The translations under genes and the position numbers were made by a program. This document shows, piece after piece, positions 48,903 through 59,958 of a stretch of 64,000 bases of DNA. The notes under the pieces were generated by a model. That model made no database searches, had not been told where the DNA came from, and saw only the letters and a list, made by a program, of their open reading frames with translations. This stretch comes from Doris montereyensis (Eukaryota; Mollusca; Gastropoda; Nudibranchia; Dorididae), in the NCBI GenBank assembly GCA_037039925.1, contig JAXRKP010000383.1, positions 235,001 to 299,000 of the forward strand, given 5' to 3'. Every line of letters starts with the position of its first letter. The first letter of the stretch is position 1.

Positions 48903-51595
48903 AATGACGATAAAACAGATGGATAGATTTGAAAGTGTAGAGAAAAAAGGATGGATTTATGAATGGGAGGAAAGCTACACACATCTATTATAATTATTCA
49001 AAAATATTTTGCGAGGCATCAGCTCAGAGAGTAATGAATAGCTGTCATTTTTAATCGGAACATTCAAAGAACACACACACAAAGAATTTTTTTAAAACCA
49101 GCAAGGTCAAAGAGATAAATTTATTGTAATCAGCCAGGTAACAAATTATTGACATTCAAATCACATAAATTATGCGACGTCATGAAAAAGACACATTTGT
49201 AGGATTCAAACTTTTTCAACCATGAGTTGTCAATTGGAACAAAATACATCAAATTAAACAATCCATCTGTATTCATTGTTTTGAAATCATATTAAAGAGG
49301 AAGCAACTCCACTTGAAATCAGTAATGAGAACATGACACACTGATTGTTTTAAATTCAACTAGGGGTACATGTACTGGCTTTATACTACATCATTACATG
49401 AGGTATTAGATATCCATGCACTTTGTAATGGCTTTTCCTCATAGAGCCAAACTTTCCCCGCACATGGACAAACATCTACACATTTTGTCTATTGACTAAT
49501 ACTTGTATTACGTACACATACTTCATGTAATTTCGTTTATCTCCATTGAAAGCGTTTCATCTCATTAGAAGGTTATGCATAATTTGTAGACAAAGGAATG
49601 TTAATTTGAACAGAATAGTTCGTAAAATAGGTTCAATGTTAGTAGATTTATTTGGGATTCCTGCTGCAATAATATGCTTGGAGACAACAAAAAAACATGA
49701 TATAAAAGAGCTACTTAGTGATAGGATTATTATCCCTGTAGATTAAAGTCATTATCGGAGCTATGTGCTCTTCCAATTGAATCAGGGGACTCTATGGTCC
49801 AAAATTAAGGACATTAGCCACTGAAATCATTTTTGAGTGACATGTCTCCTAATACCGCATTTCCCCCGTAATGGAGTCCACACACTAATTTGTTCATTTT
49901 TCTTATTTTAACCTTTCAGAATCATGTGACTGAGACTATACAACTATACAGCCTAGTTGAGAAGAGCTACATGATTTAGTACATAAATACCCACAGAAAA
50001 AGATCAACGTCACAAAAACTATTCATTGTACACATGTATTTATTATCATTTTGCTTATCAAAAGAGGCCACAAAAGATGAGGAAGAAGAGAAAAGAGAAA
50101 CTGACTAGAAGTAATAAAAAAAACTGTTAGCAATGTACTTGACTTAGGAGTAGGTTATGTTATGCTTTAGTTTAAGCCGACAGCACACAATTTCCATTTG
50201 TTAGTGTAGCTTAAAGAATATAAGAAAATGATAAAACAAAGATTTTTTTTCAGGAGAATGAAATTAATTATATCAGGATGGTTTGTTGATAAGTAATTGA
50301 CTTCAGGTGTTTCTATCCTTAAATTTTCCTTGTGGTAATTTATATTTTGTACATGTATTTGATTATGAGTGTGATTTGTTTCAATGAGTGAGTACAAACA
50401 AATGAACTATCATGATAAATCTGAGAAAAATGCATTGAATGAACAGTGAAAACAAACATGAAGATGAATTCACAAAGGTGAATTTTAACTGTGTTGTTAT
50501 GCTGTAAGCATCATACATCGCTACTTCACTTATATCATTATTACTATTATTGTTGTTATCAACATAATAAGAAGAAAAAAAGTGTTCAAGGAGAAGGGGG
50601 CAGAAAAACAAGGAGGGGGGGTGGTGAAATAACAAAGGCTGCCTTGTCAAAGCCGTGGTCATTCTATTGCTAACTCTCATGACATTACATTACAATAATG
50701 AAACAGTAATAACTTACATGACACTATTAACACACCCTTTTCCTTAATTGGTGAGTATGCCAGTCGGCTCTCACTACAATCTTTGTTACAGAAAGCTAAC
50801 TGAAGTTCTTTTTTTCCCTTCATTTCTCAAAAAATACAAGAACATTTATATGACATGCAACAATTTTTTTTTTAAAGGCTAGAGTATAAACTCTTCTAAA
50901 GATTTATTAATTATACAACACACTTGACATTGTGTTCAGTGTTTCGTTGAATAATGCAATTAATCTAAAAAAAATTGCTAACTTCAACCATTTTTACACG
51001 GAGCTTCATTTTCCTTTTCCCCATTCACTTTTCCTTCTTCACAAAGGTAGAGAAAAGGATAATATTAATCATACCGATGACTTTCATATAGATTTTCATT
51101 TCCCCCGTTTAATTTTTCATCAATGAAGAGTCGAGCCTAATTAAACATGCCCATTCTTTGTGAAGAATGAATAGAGATGGGCAGCCAGAACTGAGTAGTG
51201 AGTGGGCCCCTTCTTTTTGAAACGCACTTTTTGTTGAAAAGACCAAAATAAGTTGAAAATTAGATTCTTCCTTAAATTTTTCTGCGGTTTGATACCATTA
51301 ACACAAAATACTACATAAATATTCCTCATCAGAGCTGTCTATCTCTGTTACCTAAAACTTTTAAGTCATAGCAACAATGCCAACTTTTGATAGCCTAATC
51401 TATCATTACTTTGTCCCTGCAATAGAGTGACCACTGTCAAAGTTTGGGTTTTGTAATGATCCCCACAGTTTATTGTCAACTTCATAGAATGTAAAATCTC
51501 AATGGCTGAAACATTTCAACAAAGTAAAGATTTGTGACTCAACTTCACTTGCGCTCTTGATATCTTCTCTCACGCAATCTCAACAACAACAAACA

Positions 51596-54359
51596 TTAAC
51601 AACAGAGGATTTCACTGCCTTCTGTCTTGTTTACCAAGCCACGTATTGTTAAATCATAAACAATTTCCTCACACTTTTTCACATCATACTTCAACCCGTC
51701 AAATCTTTTCCGAAGAAAATCGTTCTTCAAGTTTAAAAGTCGGAATGCTGAATCCAATTCTGCAACAAAGTGTGAAATTCTGATGGGTCTGGAAAAATCT
51801 CCTCCTGTCACAGCATTCATTGCCAACCTTGACTGCAACATAAGCAGGTAAAAATGAAAAACTCATCTTTAAAAAGTTCTCAATATGTGTTTAAGAACAA
51901 TTTGTAAGAACGTACAGTTTTCTTTTTACTTTCAGTCCCATTCAATCATAGTTTTGTTTTTTTTATCTGAATATAATAATATACAACATAAGATTTTTAA
52001 GAGCACATCCTACATAGATATTTTATTTCTCCAATCAATTCTAACATGAACCTGAAATTCAGCAAGGATGCCGATGTGATATGATCTTATTCTTTATGGT
52101 ACCATAAGCATGTCACAACATTCTGGCCTGTTTTGTTTATTCTAAATTTATAGTTGAAATTCCCTATTAGAGTCACCATGATAGATTCTTTAAATATCTC
52201 TACAAAAATGAAACCCATACCTCGCACATTAGACAATTCTCCCTCTAAGCTGTGCATGCGTGCTCGCACCCCAAGGAGAAAAAGTGGGCACAGGTGAGAA
52301 ATGTCTGTGCACGTGAATAAAAGAAACTTTTCGTGTCTAACATTTATTCTCATGCACACAGTGCACACAATTGGGATCTTTTTTTACTTTTCGTCAAACT
52401 TTGCCCAACACCAAAAAGCGTGCACACACAGACGTGGAAAAAAAATAGAAGGAATTTTGGTGCTAGATACAAATCTTTTTATTACCCTTTTATTATTATT
52501 ATTATTCACTTACACAGCACTAAAGAAATAACTTGTTTTCATTTGTAAAGCATTAATGGAAATAGGACAGCAGCTAGAGCAACCACTTAACCTTCAGCAT
52601 TATCATGCTACCTGAACTGTAGTTAAGTTCCTTCAAGGCCATATAAGCCTGTAGAGCCGGAGCTTATCCCGGTTTCTACAGTGTGAAGCGGAACAGATGA
52701 TAATAATCACCTCTTGGACAGGACGCTAGACTAACGCAGATTTTTACTTCCAAGCTAGTGCTTGTACCCATTTGCAGCTGGGTTGAGTGGGGACATATGT
52801 GTTAGGTGTCTCTCCCAAGGAACACAACATCGGACCTAGCTTTGCTCATGACCCCAAGTCCGGCAGCCTATCACTCGGCCACTGACGCCACTTTACCCCA
52901 ACTGTAGTTTAAGACAATCAAAGCGTCCAAAATTGTGAAGAGAAACAACTGGATCTATATCAGGGAATGTGCTTTTTGAATCTTATGAGGAAGAAGAAAA
53001 ATATTTATTTCAAAATAAGACAAATAAATGAAAAAATAAACATCTCACCATTTCACTAGTTAAATTAAGTAGGCCTATAAGGTAATCATCCAAATCCATG
53101 TGAAAGCCCTCTTCTCTCTTTGTTTTCACTGGAATAGAAAAGGAAGGAAAAAGAATTCAATATTGTAATCCATGTTTGTCACATCACTCTGTGCACATTA
53201 TTAATCCCTTGGCTTTTTTTTTTTAGTATTTACAGGGCAGTCAGACAGTCAAGGCAAAAATATAAAAATCCTTCAAACAACCCTGAGATCGCCTTTGTTG
53301 CGGATGTGAGTAAAAACAACCCAAAATAAACAAATAAATAAGGAAAATTAAATCATTTACATGATTAAAGAATAATGTACCATCTTCTTAATTTTTAAAG
53401 CATCTGATACCAGACGTGCGAATCTTTTGGAAATCAAAGGGCGTATCTCAACTGTATGACACCAAAGTTGTTACATTTTTAATATTTGTAATCTCAACTG
53501 TGGGAAACTATTCCCATCCCACAAAAAAACAAACAAACAAATTAATAGATAAAAAAATTCTAGAACAATAACGATTTTGTTTTAATCTACTGATCATCCA
53601 ATTTATCAATTTTCTCAATGACGACTGTTATAATAACTTGATTTAGTTTTTCAAGTTCATAATACTCTACTATAGTGAAAGCCGGTTAAGTCAATGCTCA
53701 CAGTCACAGGATCTTGACTAAATGATCGTCTTCCATGAAAAACCGACTTGTATGAGTTATCACCCTTTATGGTCGTAATTGATAGAGGGAGTCAATATGA
53801 GTTGGATTTGTTTGTTTGTTTCATTGAATCTTACCTCGTCCACCATATGCGTGAGCTTAGGCGGATTAAGAGGAGACAGCACAATGAAAGAAAAAAAGAG
53901 TACGGAAAGAAGAAGAACCTACCACTAACACCCATTAACAGTAATCAGTTTGACTAAAGTTTCAGATAATATTAGATACGCCCAAGTCAAAGTAACTTCA
54001 CTTCCTAGTTCAAGTGCTTAACTTCCTACCAAAAGAATGTGAGAATAACGCTGAAATAATACTAACACGCGACCATGAAAAAAAAAACTCATGTATTTAG
54101 CCTAGTCTATTAATACCTCTCTCCCTCTCTCTCAAATCAAAGTAATTTCAATTCCTTAGTTGAAATCACAATCACGCCCAAAACTTTCAACCAAGAGTAT
54201 GTGAATAGGGTTAAAATACTACTACCTATAGTATAGTGCTTCCAAGCGCGACCTTGAAAAAAAATCAATACTCATGTAGTAGCAGCAGTGGGCCTAATAC
54301 AATACAATACTAAAGGTGCATGCATTGATCAGGATGCTGTATACGAAATTCTTGTATTG

Positions 54360-54438
<79 letters not shown>

Positions 54439-57400
54439 GAGAGAAAGAGAGAGAGAGAGAAAGAGAGAGAAAGAGAGAGAGGCCTAGTTGGTGTTAAACA
54501 AAACACGGAGCAGAAAATCCTGGCTTGTACGGGCTTTAACCACGAAGTGAAATCGGGTGAAAACGCCACAAAGGTAGAACTAAAGTAAAATCGCAAATGA
54601 GACAAAATTCTAAAATGATTACATTTGAATGATAAAGAGTGGCGATGATGTCTGACAAATTGAAAGCCCAGTCGTTCAGGAAACGATTTAAGAACGAACA
54701 TATTAAAAACAGAAACAGCATCACTAAATGATCACATCCGTTGTGCCCTATGAGAAATCTTGTCTGGTCCAGAGATGGAAAAACTATGGGATCACGATAT
54801 TTCATAAAAATTCCAAGACCTTTCCAAGACATTAGGGAATTTTAAAAATTCCAAGACTTTTCCAAGTCTTAATTTCTTCCAACCAAATTCAAAGACTTAT
54901 CCAGTTTTCCAAGATGAGTACAAACCCTGGGTATAATTTGAACATCGGATTATGCCCCACATAACTTTTAATAAGTGTTCTTCTTTGTCACTTTTATCAA
55001 CATTATGACACGTTGTCATATTTAACTTGTGTTAAATTCTTTTAAAATTGCATTCATTAAAAATGGATCAATCTTGACAGTATTTTTCCTTGTCCTTAAA
55101 TTCAAATCTTATTTGCCATAAACATAAGACAAATCTGAATAAAACATCTTCATGTGCTATCTACATTCGTTTGAACATTTACATACCTCCAACCGTTTTA
55201 GCCACTTCGTTTCTGGTTGCAAGACGTTCATCAGACAAATAGACAACCAGCTTAAGCCAAAAAGGCCAGTCTTTGCATACTGAATCGCCACAAGTCATTG
55301 AACCTATAATTATCATGGAACACCCATAACAATATGTGCAGTAGAAGTGAAAGAATCATACAGTGATATCAAAAGTGTCTGTTCTAATATTACATTTCCT
55401 TTCACAAAGACAAATTTCACTAAGATTCTAAAGATTGTAACAAATCAGCACTGTTAGTAGATTCTTCTCCTTATTTAATTAACTTGAAGTTTAAAATTGA
55501 AATTAATGAACTAAACACATTTCTTTTTGTTTTGATTTTTTAAATTTTAGTGAACATCGTGCGTATGGCATTGAATCACATTGTCATAGTGTCTTAGAAA
55601 AAGTTTGACAGTATTCTCACAAAAGAGGCACACATGATATACGTAGCATTATAAAGGTGGTGAAAAGATATACAATGTTTTAGTCAAACTTAAGGTCATA
55701 CTAATAACCAATTTGTGCAGGGTTTTTTTATTTTACCCCATCCATTATGACATGATTTAAGGACAAATTAAGAGGAAAAAGCAAGGCAAAAAACAAGCAG
55801 GCACGAATACATGTCAGATCTACTCTACCAGAAGTACCTGTCACCACCATCACTGATAGCCAAAGACAAACAGACAGACAGAGAGATATTACCTGTAGTA
55901 TTGATTTTCTGGAATTTTCGACTCAAGGTTTCCATACAGATTTCTTATTTTTGGAAAACAAAGGTTCTGTACTTGCACAAAGGGCAGCATCTGTGGATTT
56001 AAATTTCTTTGCTACAGAACACGTAATTATGAAATTGTACAATGCAAGCTCCCTACAGTGCCTGTCCCCTAAATGTTACAGAAATAGAAGCCAGGATGAG
56101 TTCCTGTTCTATGTAGTCGATGGAACTTTTCTAATATGTGTACATTTAATCTCTCAGTACACCATAAGAAATACAAAGACCACACTATGAAAAACTGTTT
56201 TGGTAAAGAATGGATGGAGAGATTCAAGCATTTATGTGTTAGTTTTTAAACAAACTGTAGATTTAATTAAAATTCAATAACAATTTAACTAAAATACAAG
56301 GAATTACTGTCTGTTTTAGTTGATGTTTGGTGCATCGGTTGGAGCAGAATATGGATTTCCCTTGAAACCTGTTCTATCTCTCGCACAATAGATTTGATCT
56401 CCTGTAAAAAAAATAACAGCAACATTTTACAAATAGAATCAAAGTATATTCAATTATTTAATCATATGCAGTGTAGTTCAAACAAAATAAAAGAAGAAGT
56501 TTAAAAAGATAAAATATATGTCAAGTAAGATAGTAACTTATATTATAGAAGTAGGCTAAATGAAATGTGAAATTACAGGCAATCCAAAAATAATGAAATC
56601 TTGACCATTTTTCATTTCATTAAGTCTTCAATTTTAACTAAAAACTTCACTGAGAATGACTAAATATTTAAACCAATTAATAGATAATTTGGTACAGATT
56701 ACATAGAATAATGAAAGAAGAATGCTATCAGAAAGTAAAATATACACTATCAAAGCTCTTTCTCATTATAAACGATTTTACTTGTCAGAAATGTCTTGTA
56801 AACCATGTTTGTGAATTTTGGCTAATTGAGAAAATCCACCATATATCTGAATGATAAAATGGGTTTTTTCCTCATGCTATATATAAGAGAGTCATATAAG
56901 ATAACAATTCGATACTTCGACGCAAAAGTACTTTACGGAGCCAACACGCTCAAGGGACTGTCCATGTAAGATGTAATCAACTTTGATGGGGTTCTTCTTG
57001 TTATGATATTTCGTGGCACTTGGTAACATTGAATTCCGTAAAGCCATTTCGTTTCCAATTTCTATAGTTTCAGTTTCATCAGGTCTTTACTTGTTGTGAT
57101 GTTTTGATAGAGTATAGCTTCGTCTGCAAAGAGCTGTATGTTGTCTGTGATGTGTCTGCCAGGTCATTGATGTAGATAAAAAAGAGGGTAGGGCCGCGCC
57201 TGAACCTTGGGGGACACCTGATGTTACATTCCCTGTTTCTGATTTATCCCCATTTATGACTACCTTTAGAGTACATCCAATTAGGAAGTGCTCAGTCCAA
57301 TTCAATGACATGCCTCCAATTCCACAAGCTTTGGTCTTTTGGAGCAGACGGCGATGTGTCACTGTGTCGAATGCTTTGGAAAAATACAAGAGAATTGCAT

Positions 57401-59334
57401 CGATTTTTCCTCCACTGTTCATTTTACTTGCTAGGTCCTTTGTGATTGAGGTCAGTTGGATTTCATACAAGAGGCCCTTACGGAATCAATGTTGTATCCT
57501 TTAGGATGTTCCCTTTTAGATGTTCAGTGACTGCCAATAAAATAATGTGTTCTAGCAATATGCAGCATATACACGACAGTGATATTGGTCGGTAATTTAC
57601 TGCGATACTGTTGTCATCTTTCATGAAGACTAGATACACATAGTCATGCTTCGATTTTTATGGTATTTCGCCCATAGACAGATCTTTTGGTAAGTGGTTA
57701 GTGCTGGGGAAATTTCTTTTGTCACTATTTAGAGGAATCGAAGTGGAATTCTGTCTGGACCAGTTCCTTTTCTGGGTCTGAGGTTTTTTAGTTTTTGCAA
57801 GCCATTCAGTGACATTTATTTCCGACATTGCTGGTACTTGGACTGGTTTCTCAATTTCATTGGGTGGGTCTATTCCACTCTCTGAGGTGAACACAAAGCA
57901 GAATTGATTATTGAGCATAAGTATGGTGGCCTTTTCTTTGTTAGTATTGTATGTGCTCTGCTCTTTTCTGAGTTGGACGACACCCCCTTCATTGCATTTC
58001 TTCTTTTTTTTTTTTTTTTTTTTTCATAGAGGCGTTTCCTGAAGTCCTCTGTGATCAGTTCTTTGACATGGTTTTGGTATATATATATGCCTTTCTATTC
58101 TCGTTTGTCTTTTGAGCATTTTGTACTTTTTCTCTGTCTTCTGGCAAGTTAGAATATGAGCTTTCATCCATGCTCTATTTTTCTTTCTTGATAGTCTTTT
58201 AAGATCCATACAACAAGCCTGAGTAACTGCCTAGACGTTTTCATTGAAATTTACCCCGTTCACCATTATGCAATGATCGCATGATGATTAAGAGAAAACA
58301 AGATGAAAGATAAGTAAAAGGAGAGATGTAGGTCCCCAAACCTATCCCCCCCCCCCCCCCCCCTCTCCCCAATCTAAAAAAAAAAAGAAACAAAAATAGA
58401 AAGCTTGTAGGCTATCTTGTATCATACTGAACTAAGCAATACTTTAAGTTTAAGCATACAATAGTAATATAACATTTTTTTCACTGACCGGCTGTCCTTG
58501 AAATATTCTTATTTTAACCTGACAGCACTCAATTTATATGGTAACCAATTCTAATTTAAAGTATTAGACTCTAGAATTGGTACTCCTTAACAATTGATGT
58601 CCCGTTTGACCCAGAAATGGTTGGCCAGATAGGAAAACCTCACCAAATTTTTTAAACATGGGAATGAAGTAAAAATAAGGGGGGGTCAGGTGGGTATCTT
58701 CCATGATAACATTAAGTCCAGCGGAAAAAAACAGGGGGGGGAGGCTAAGGGGGTTCAGGGGCCTTCTCCCTGAAATGCGAGAACCTACCTAAAATACAGG
58801 TTGGGGAGGGAGGGTCATAAGAAAGAAGATAGATTAATTATTAATTTAATAACTCAATATTATGACAGGACAGTTAATGAGTTAACACTATTTGGCAAGA
58901 ATTAAGACCACACAGATTTAGATCTAGATCTAGTTACTTGTTTTTTTTTGTTTTTTTTGGGGAGGCTAAGGGGTTCAGGGGCCTTCTCCTGAAATGCGAG
59001 AACCTACCTAAAATACAGGTTGGGGAGGGAGGGTCATAAGATAGAAGATAGATTAATTATTAATTTAATAACTCAATATTATGACAGGACAGTTAATGAG
59101 TTAACACTATTTGGCAAGAATTAAGACCACACAGATCTAGATATTTGTTTTAGTCTCTGGGTCAAACGAGCCACGAATTCTTAGAAGGTGCCCTAGTATT
59201 TATTATTATCATATATCAACGTGTAATATATTGCTGCTCTCTGCTGGTACAATTTCAAGGCCTACCTCTCTGACTTCGTATTCACTGGAAAGAAAGTTTT
59301 GAAATTCTGTGAACATCTCTGAAATCCCAGCCAT
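51596..59334 (-). CDS. TSN: Translin, six exons
   Basis: Translin is a single-strand DNA/RNA-binding protein that forms octamers and, with TRAX, the C3PO endoribonuclease that removes passenger strands and processes tRNA. Exons in transcription order: 59334-59266 (MAGISEMFTEFQNFLSSEYE), 56401-56308 (EIKSIVREIEQVSREIHILL), 55990-55893 (ends ENQYYR), 55303-55187 (FNDLWRFSMQRLAFLA, then LVVYLSDERLATRNEVAKTV), 53128-53049 (EEGFHMDLDDYLIGLLNLTS), 51832-51596 (VTGGDFSRPIRISHF, FRLLNLKNDFLRKRFDGLKY, VYDLTIRG, ends ILCC). All six introns' edges are GT-AG and phases agree. Corrected length is 230 residues against 228 in human, whose protein aligns along the whole length. Two single-base insertions break the frame as written: one A too many in a five-A run near 55,934 and one base near 55,255 (CTTAAG). 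In such a conserved gene these are most likely consensus errors. Confidence 0.95.
52555..52891 (-). repeat. SINE family 1 (copy 3)
   Basis: The reverse complement begins GTGGCGTCAGTGGCCGAGTG (box-A-like) and follows the 9,631 copy through GTTCCTTGGGAGAGACA, AAGCACTAGCTTGGAAGTAA, TGTTCCGCTTCACAC, to GAAGGAACTTAAC. In translin intron 5, in the transcript's sense. Confidence 0.8.
53183..53335 (+). repeat. SINE family 2 (copy 3, 3' half)
   Basis: ATCACTCTGTGCACATTATT, AATCCCTTGGC, GTATTTACAGGGCAGTCAGA and CCCTGAGATCGCCTTTGTTG match the 3' half of 42,175-42,495; the tRNA-like head is missing. In translin intron 4. Confidence 0.65.
53837..53940 (-). repeat. Dispersed repeat family R4 (copy 6)
   Basis: The reverse complement has GTTAGTGGTAGGTTCTTCTT, TTTCATTGTGCTGTCTCCTC, TTAATCCGCC and CGCATATGGTGGACGAGGT, matching R4. 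In translin intron 4. Confidence 0.65.
54361..54482. repeat. (GA)n microsatellite
   Basis: About 120 bp of GA with occasional T or A interruptions in translin intron 4. Confidence 0.97.
54770..54929. mobile_element. Candidate short hAT-like MITE with internal CCAAGACTTTT repeats
   Basis: The left end CAGAGATGGAAAAAC and the reverse complement of the right end CAGGGTTTGTACTC resemble hAT termini (CAGRGNTG). The interior repeats AATTCCAAGACTTTTCCAAG-like words several times. No matching 8-bp target duplication is visible, so the boundaries are tentative. Confidence 0.4.
56930..58230 (-). mobile_element. CR1-like non-LTR retrotransposon, RT portion
   Basis: Minus strand in order: KMLKRQTRIERHIY region (58,210-58,030), MLNNQFCFVFTSESGIDPPN (57,918), then the RT palm DAILLYFSKAFDTVTHRRLL (57,400-57,340) and NGDKSETGNVTSGVPQGS (57,260-57,200), with the catalytic region degraded (LCRRSYT near 57,115). 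The stretch up to VPQGS is CR1/L2-like in layout. The FADD motif is lost through frameshifts. It lies in translin intron 1, same direction as translin. Confidence 0.85.
58262..58340 (-). repeat. Dispersed repeat family R4 (copy 7), followed by a C-run
   Basis: The reverse complement has ACCTACATCTCTCC, TCTTTCATCTTGTTTTCTC, TTAATCATCATGCGATCATTG, matching R4. An 18-C homopolymer follows at about 58,347-58,364. Confidence 0.55.
58730..59145 (+). repeat. ~190-bp direct duplication in translin intron 1
   Basis: 58,738-58,932 and 58,959-59,143 are nearly identical from GGGGAGGCTAAGGGG through GAATTAAGACCACACAGAT, separated by a short T/G-rich linker. Differences are mainly homopolymer lengths and one base. 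Confidence 0.92.
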
Positions 59335-59958
59335 TTCAATCGTGTGATATATTATTCACGTGTCGTGTAATATAGAAACTAAGAGAACACACGAAAACTA
59401 GACTATATCGATCTAAGTAGATGAGGATTAAAATTAAATGAATTTGGGACCAAAGTAAGGCGATAGAACGAGATAAATTTGAGTGTAGTTTCTTGTGAAA
59501 ATGTGAAGTATTCTCTCTAATGTAGTGAGTACTGACTAACGCTGGCGAGTCGACGATAGCGGTATAGATGGCTTGCAGGAGCTAGCAGTAGCAGTCACTT
59601 TACGAGCTTTAACCTTCATTGCAATATATTTTCGGTTTACATATGAAAATGTTAGTGAGTTTTTAATAGATGTTTAGCCAAATTGCGTCCTGGTGCAGCT
59701 TTGTCTTCAATGTAAAACTTTATTCAAAATGTATTCGACACAAGCAATGCCTGATATCGAGAGGGAACGTTGACGCTGTGAAAACTCATCAAGTATTTAT
59801 TATTTTAGTTATAAATTCTACGTCACATTGGAGACGCGTCCCTAGTGTCGAAAATGGCGGTACATGAATAAACCTGTTGGATGGTAACTTTCTTGATGGA
59901 GTGTTGATTTTTCCCCACTCAGATGCTGCATTGAGTTAGAAATAATTGATATTACAAA
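59335..59958. promoter_or_regulatory. Probable bidirectional promoter between translin and the next gene
   Basis: Only 624 bases separate the translin ATG (minus) from the ATG of the plus-strand gene, so both transcripts must start here. The middle (59,530-59,610) is locally CpG-richer than its surroundings (CTGGCGAGTCGACGATAGCG). No TATA box is obvious. Promoter activity is inferred from gene arrangement. Confidence 0.6.

Larger units (their letters stand above)
46476..51595. other. Intergenic region between arylsulfatase gene 2 and translin
   Basis: No gene is seen. 47,250-48,360 contains shuffled short duplications, including GTCTTTCAAGATAATGAAAA (47,383 and 47,543), CATTCCTATTTAATAAGACA (47,726 and 48,123), and TTATAGGTAGAGAAAGATC (47,459 and 47,994). 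A 34-bp unit (GGGGGTTGAGAAGGATGTTG + GATGAAATG) is tandemly doubled at 48,292-48,357. A SINE family 3 copy and an R4 copy are listed separately. 48,910-51,590 shows nothing recognisable. Confidence 0.5.
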
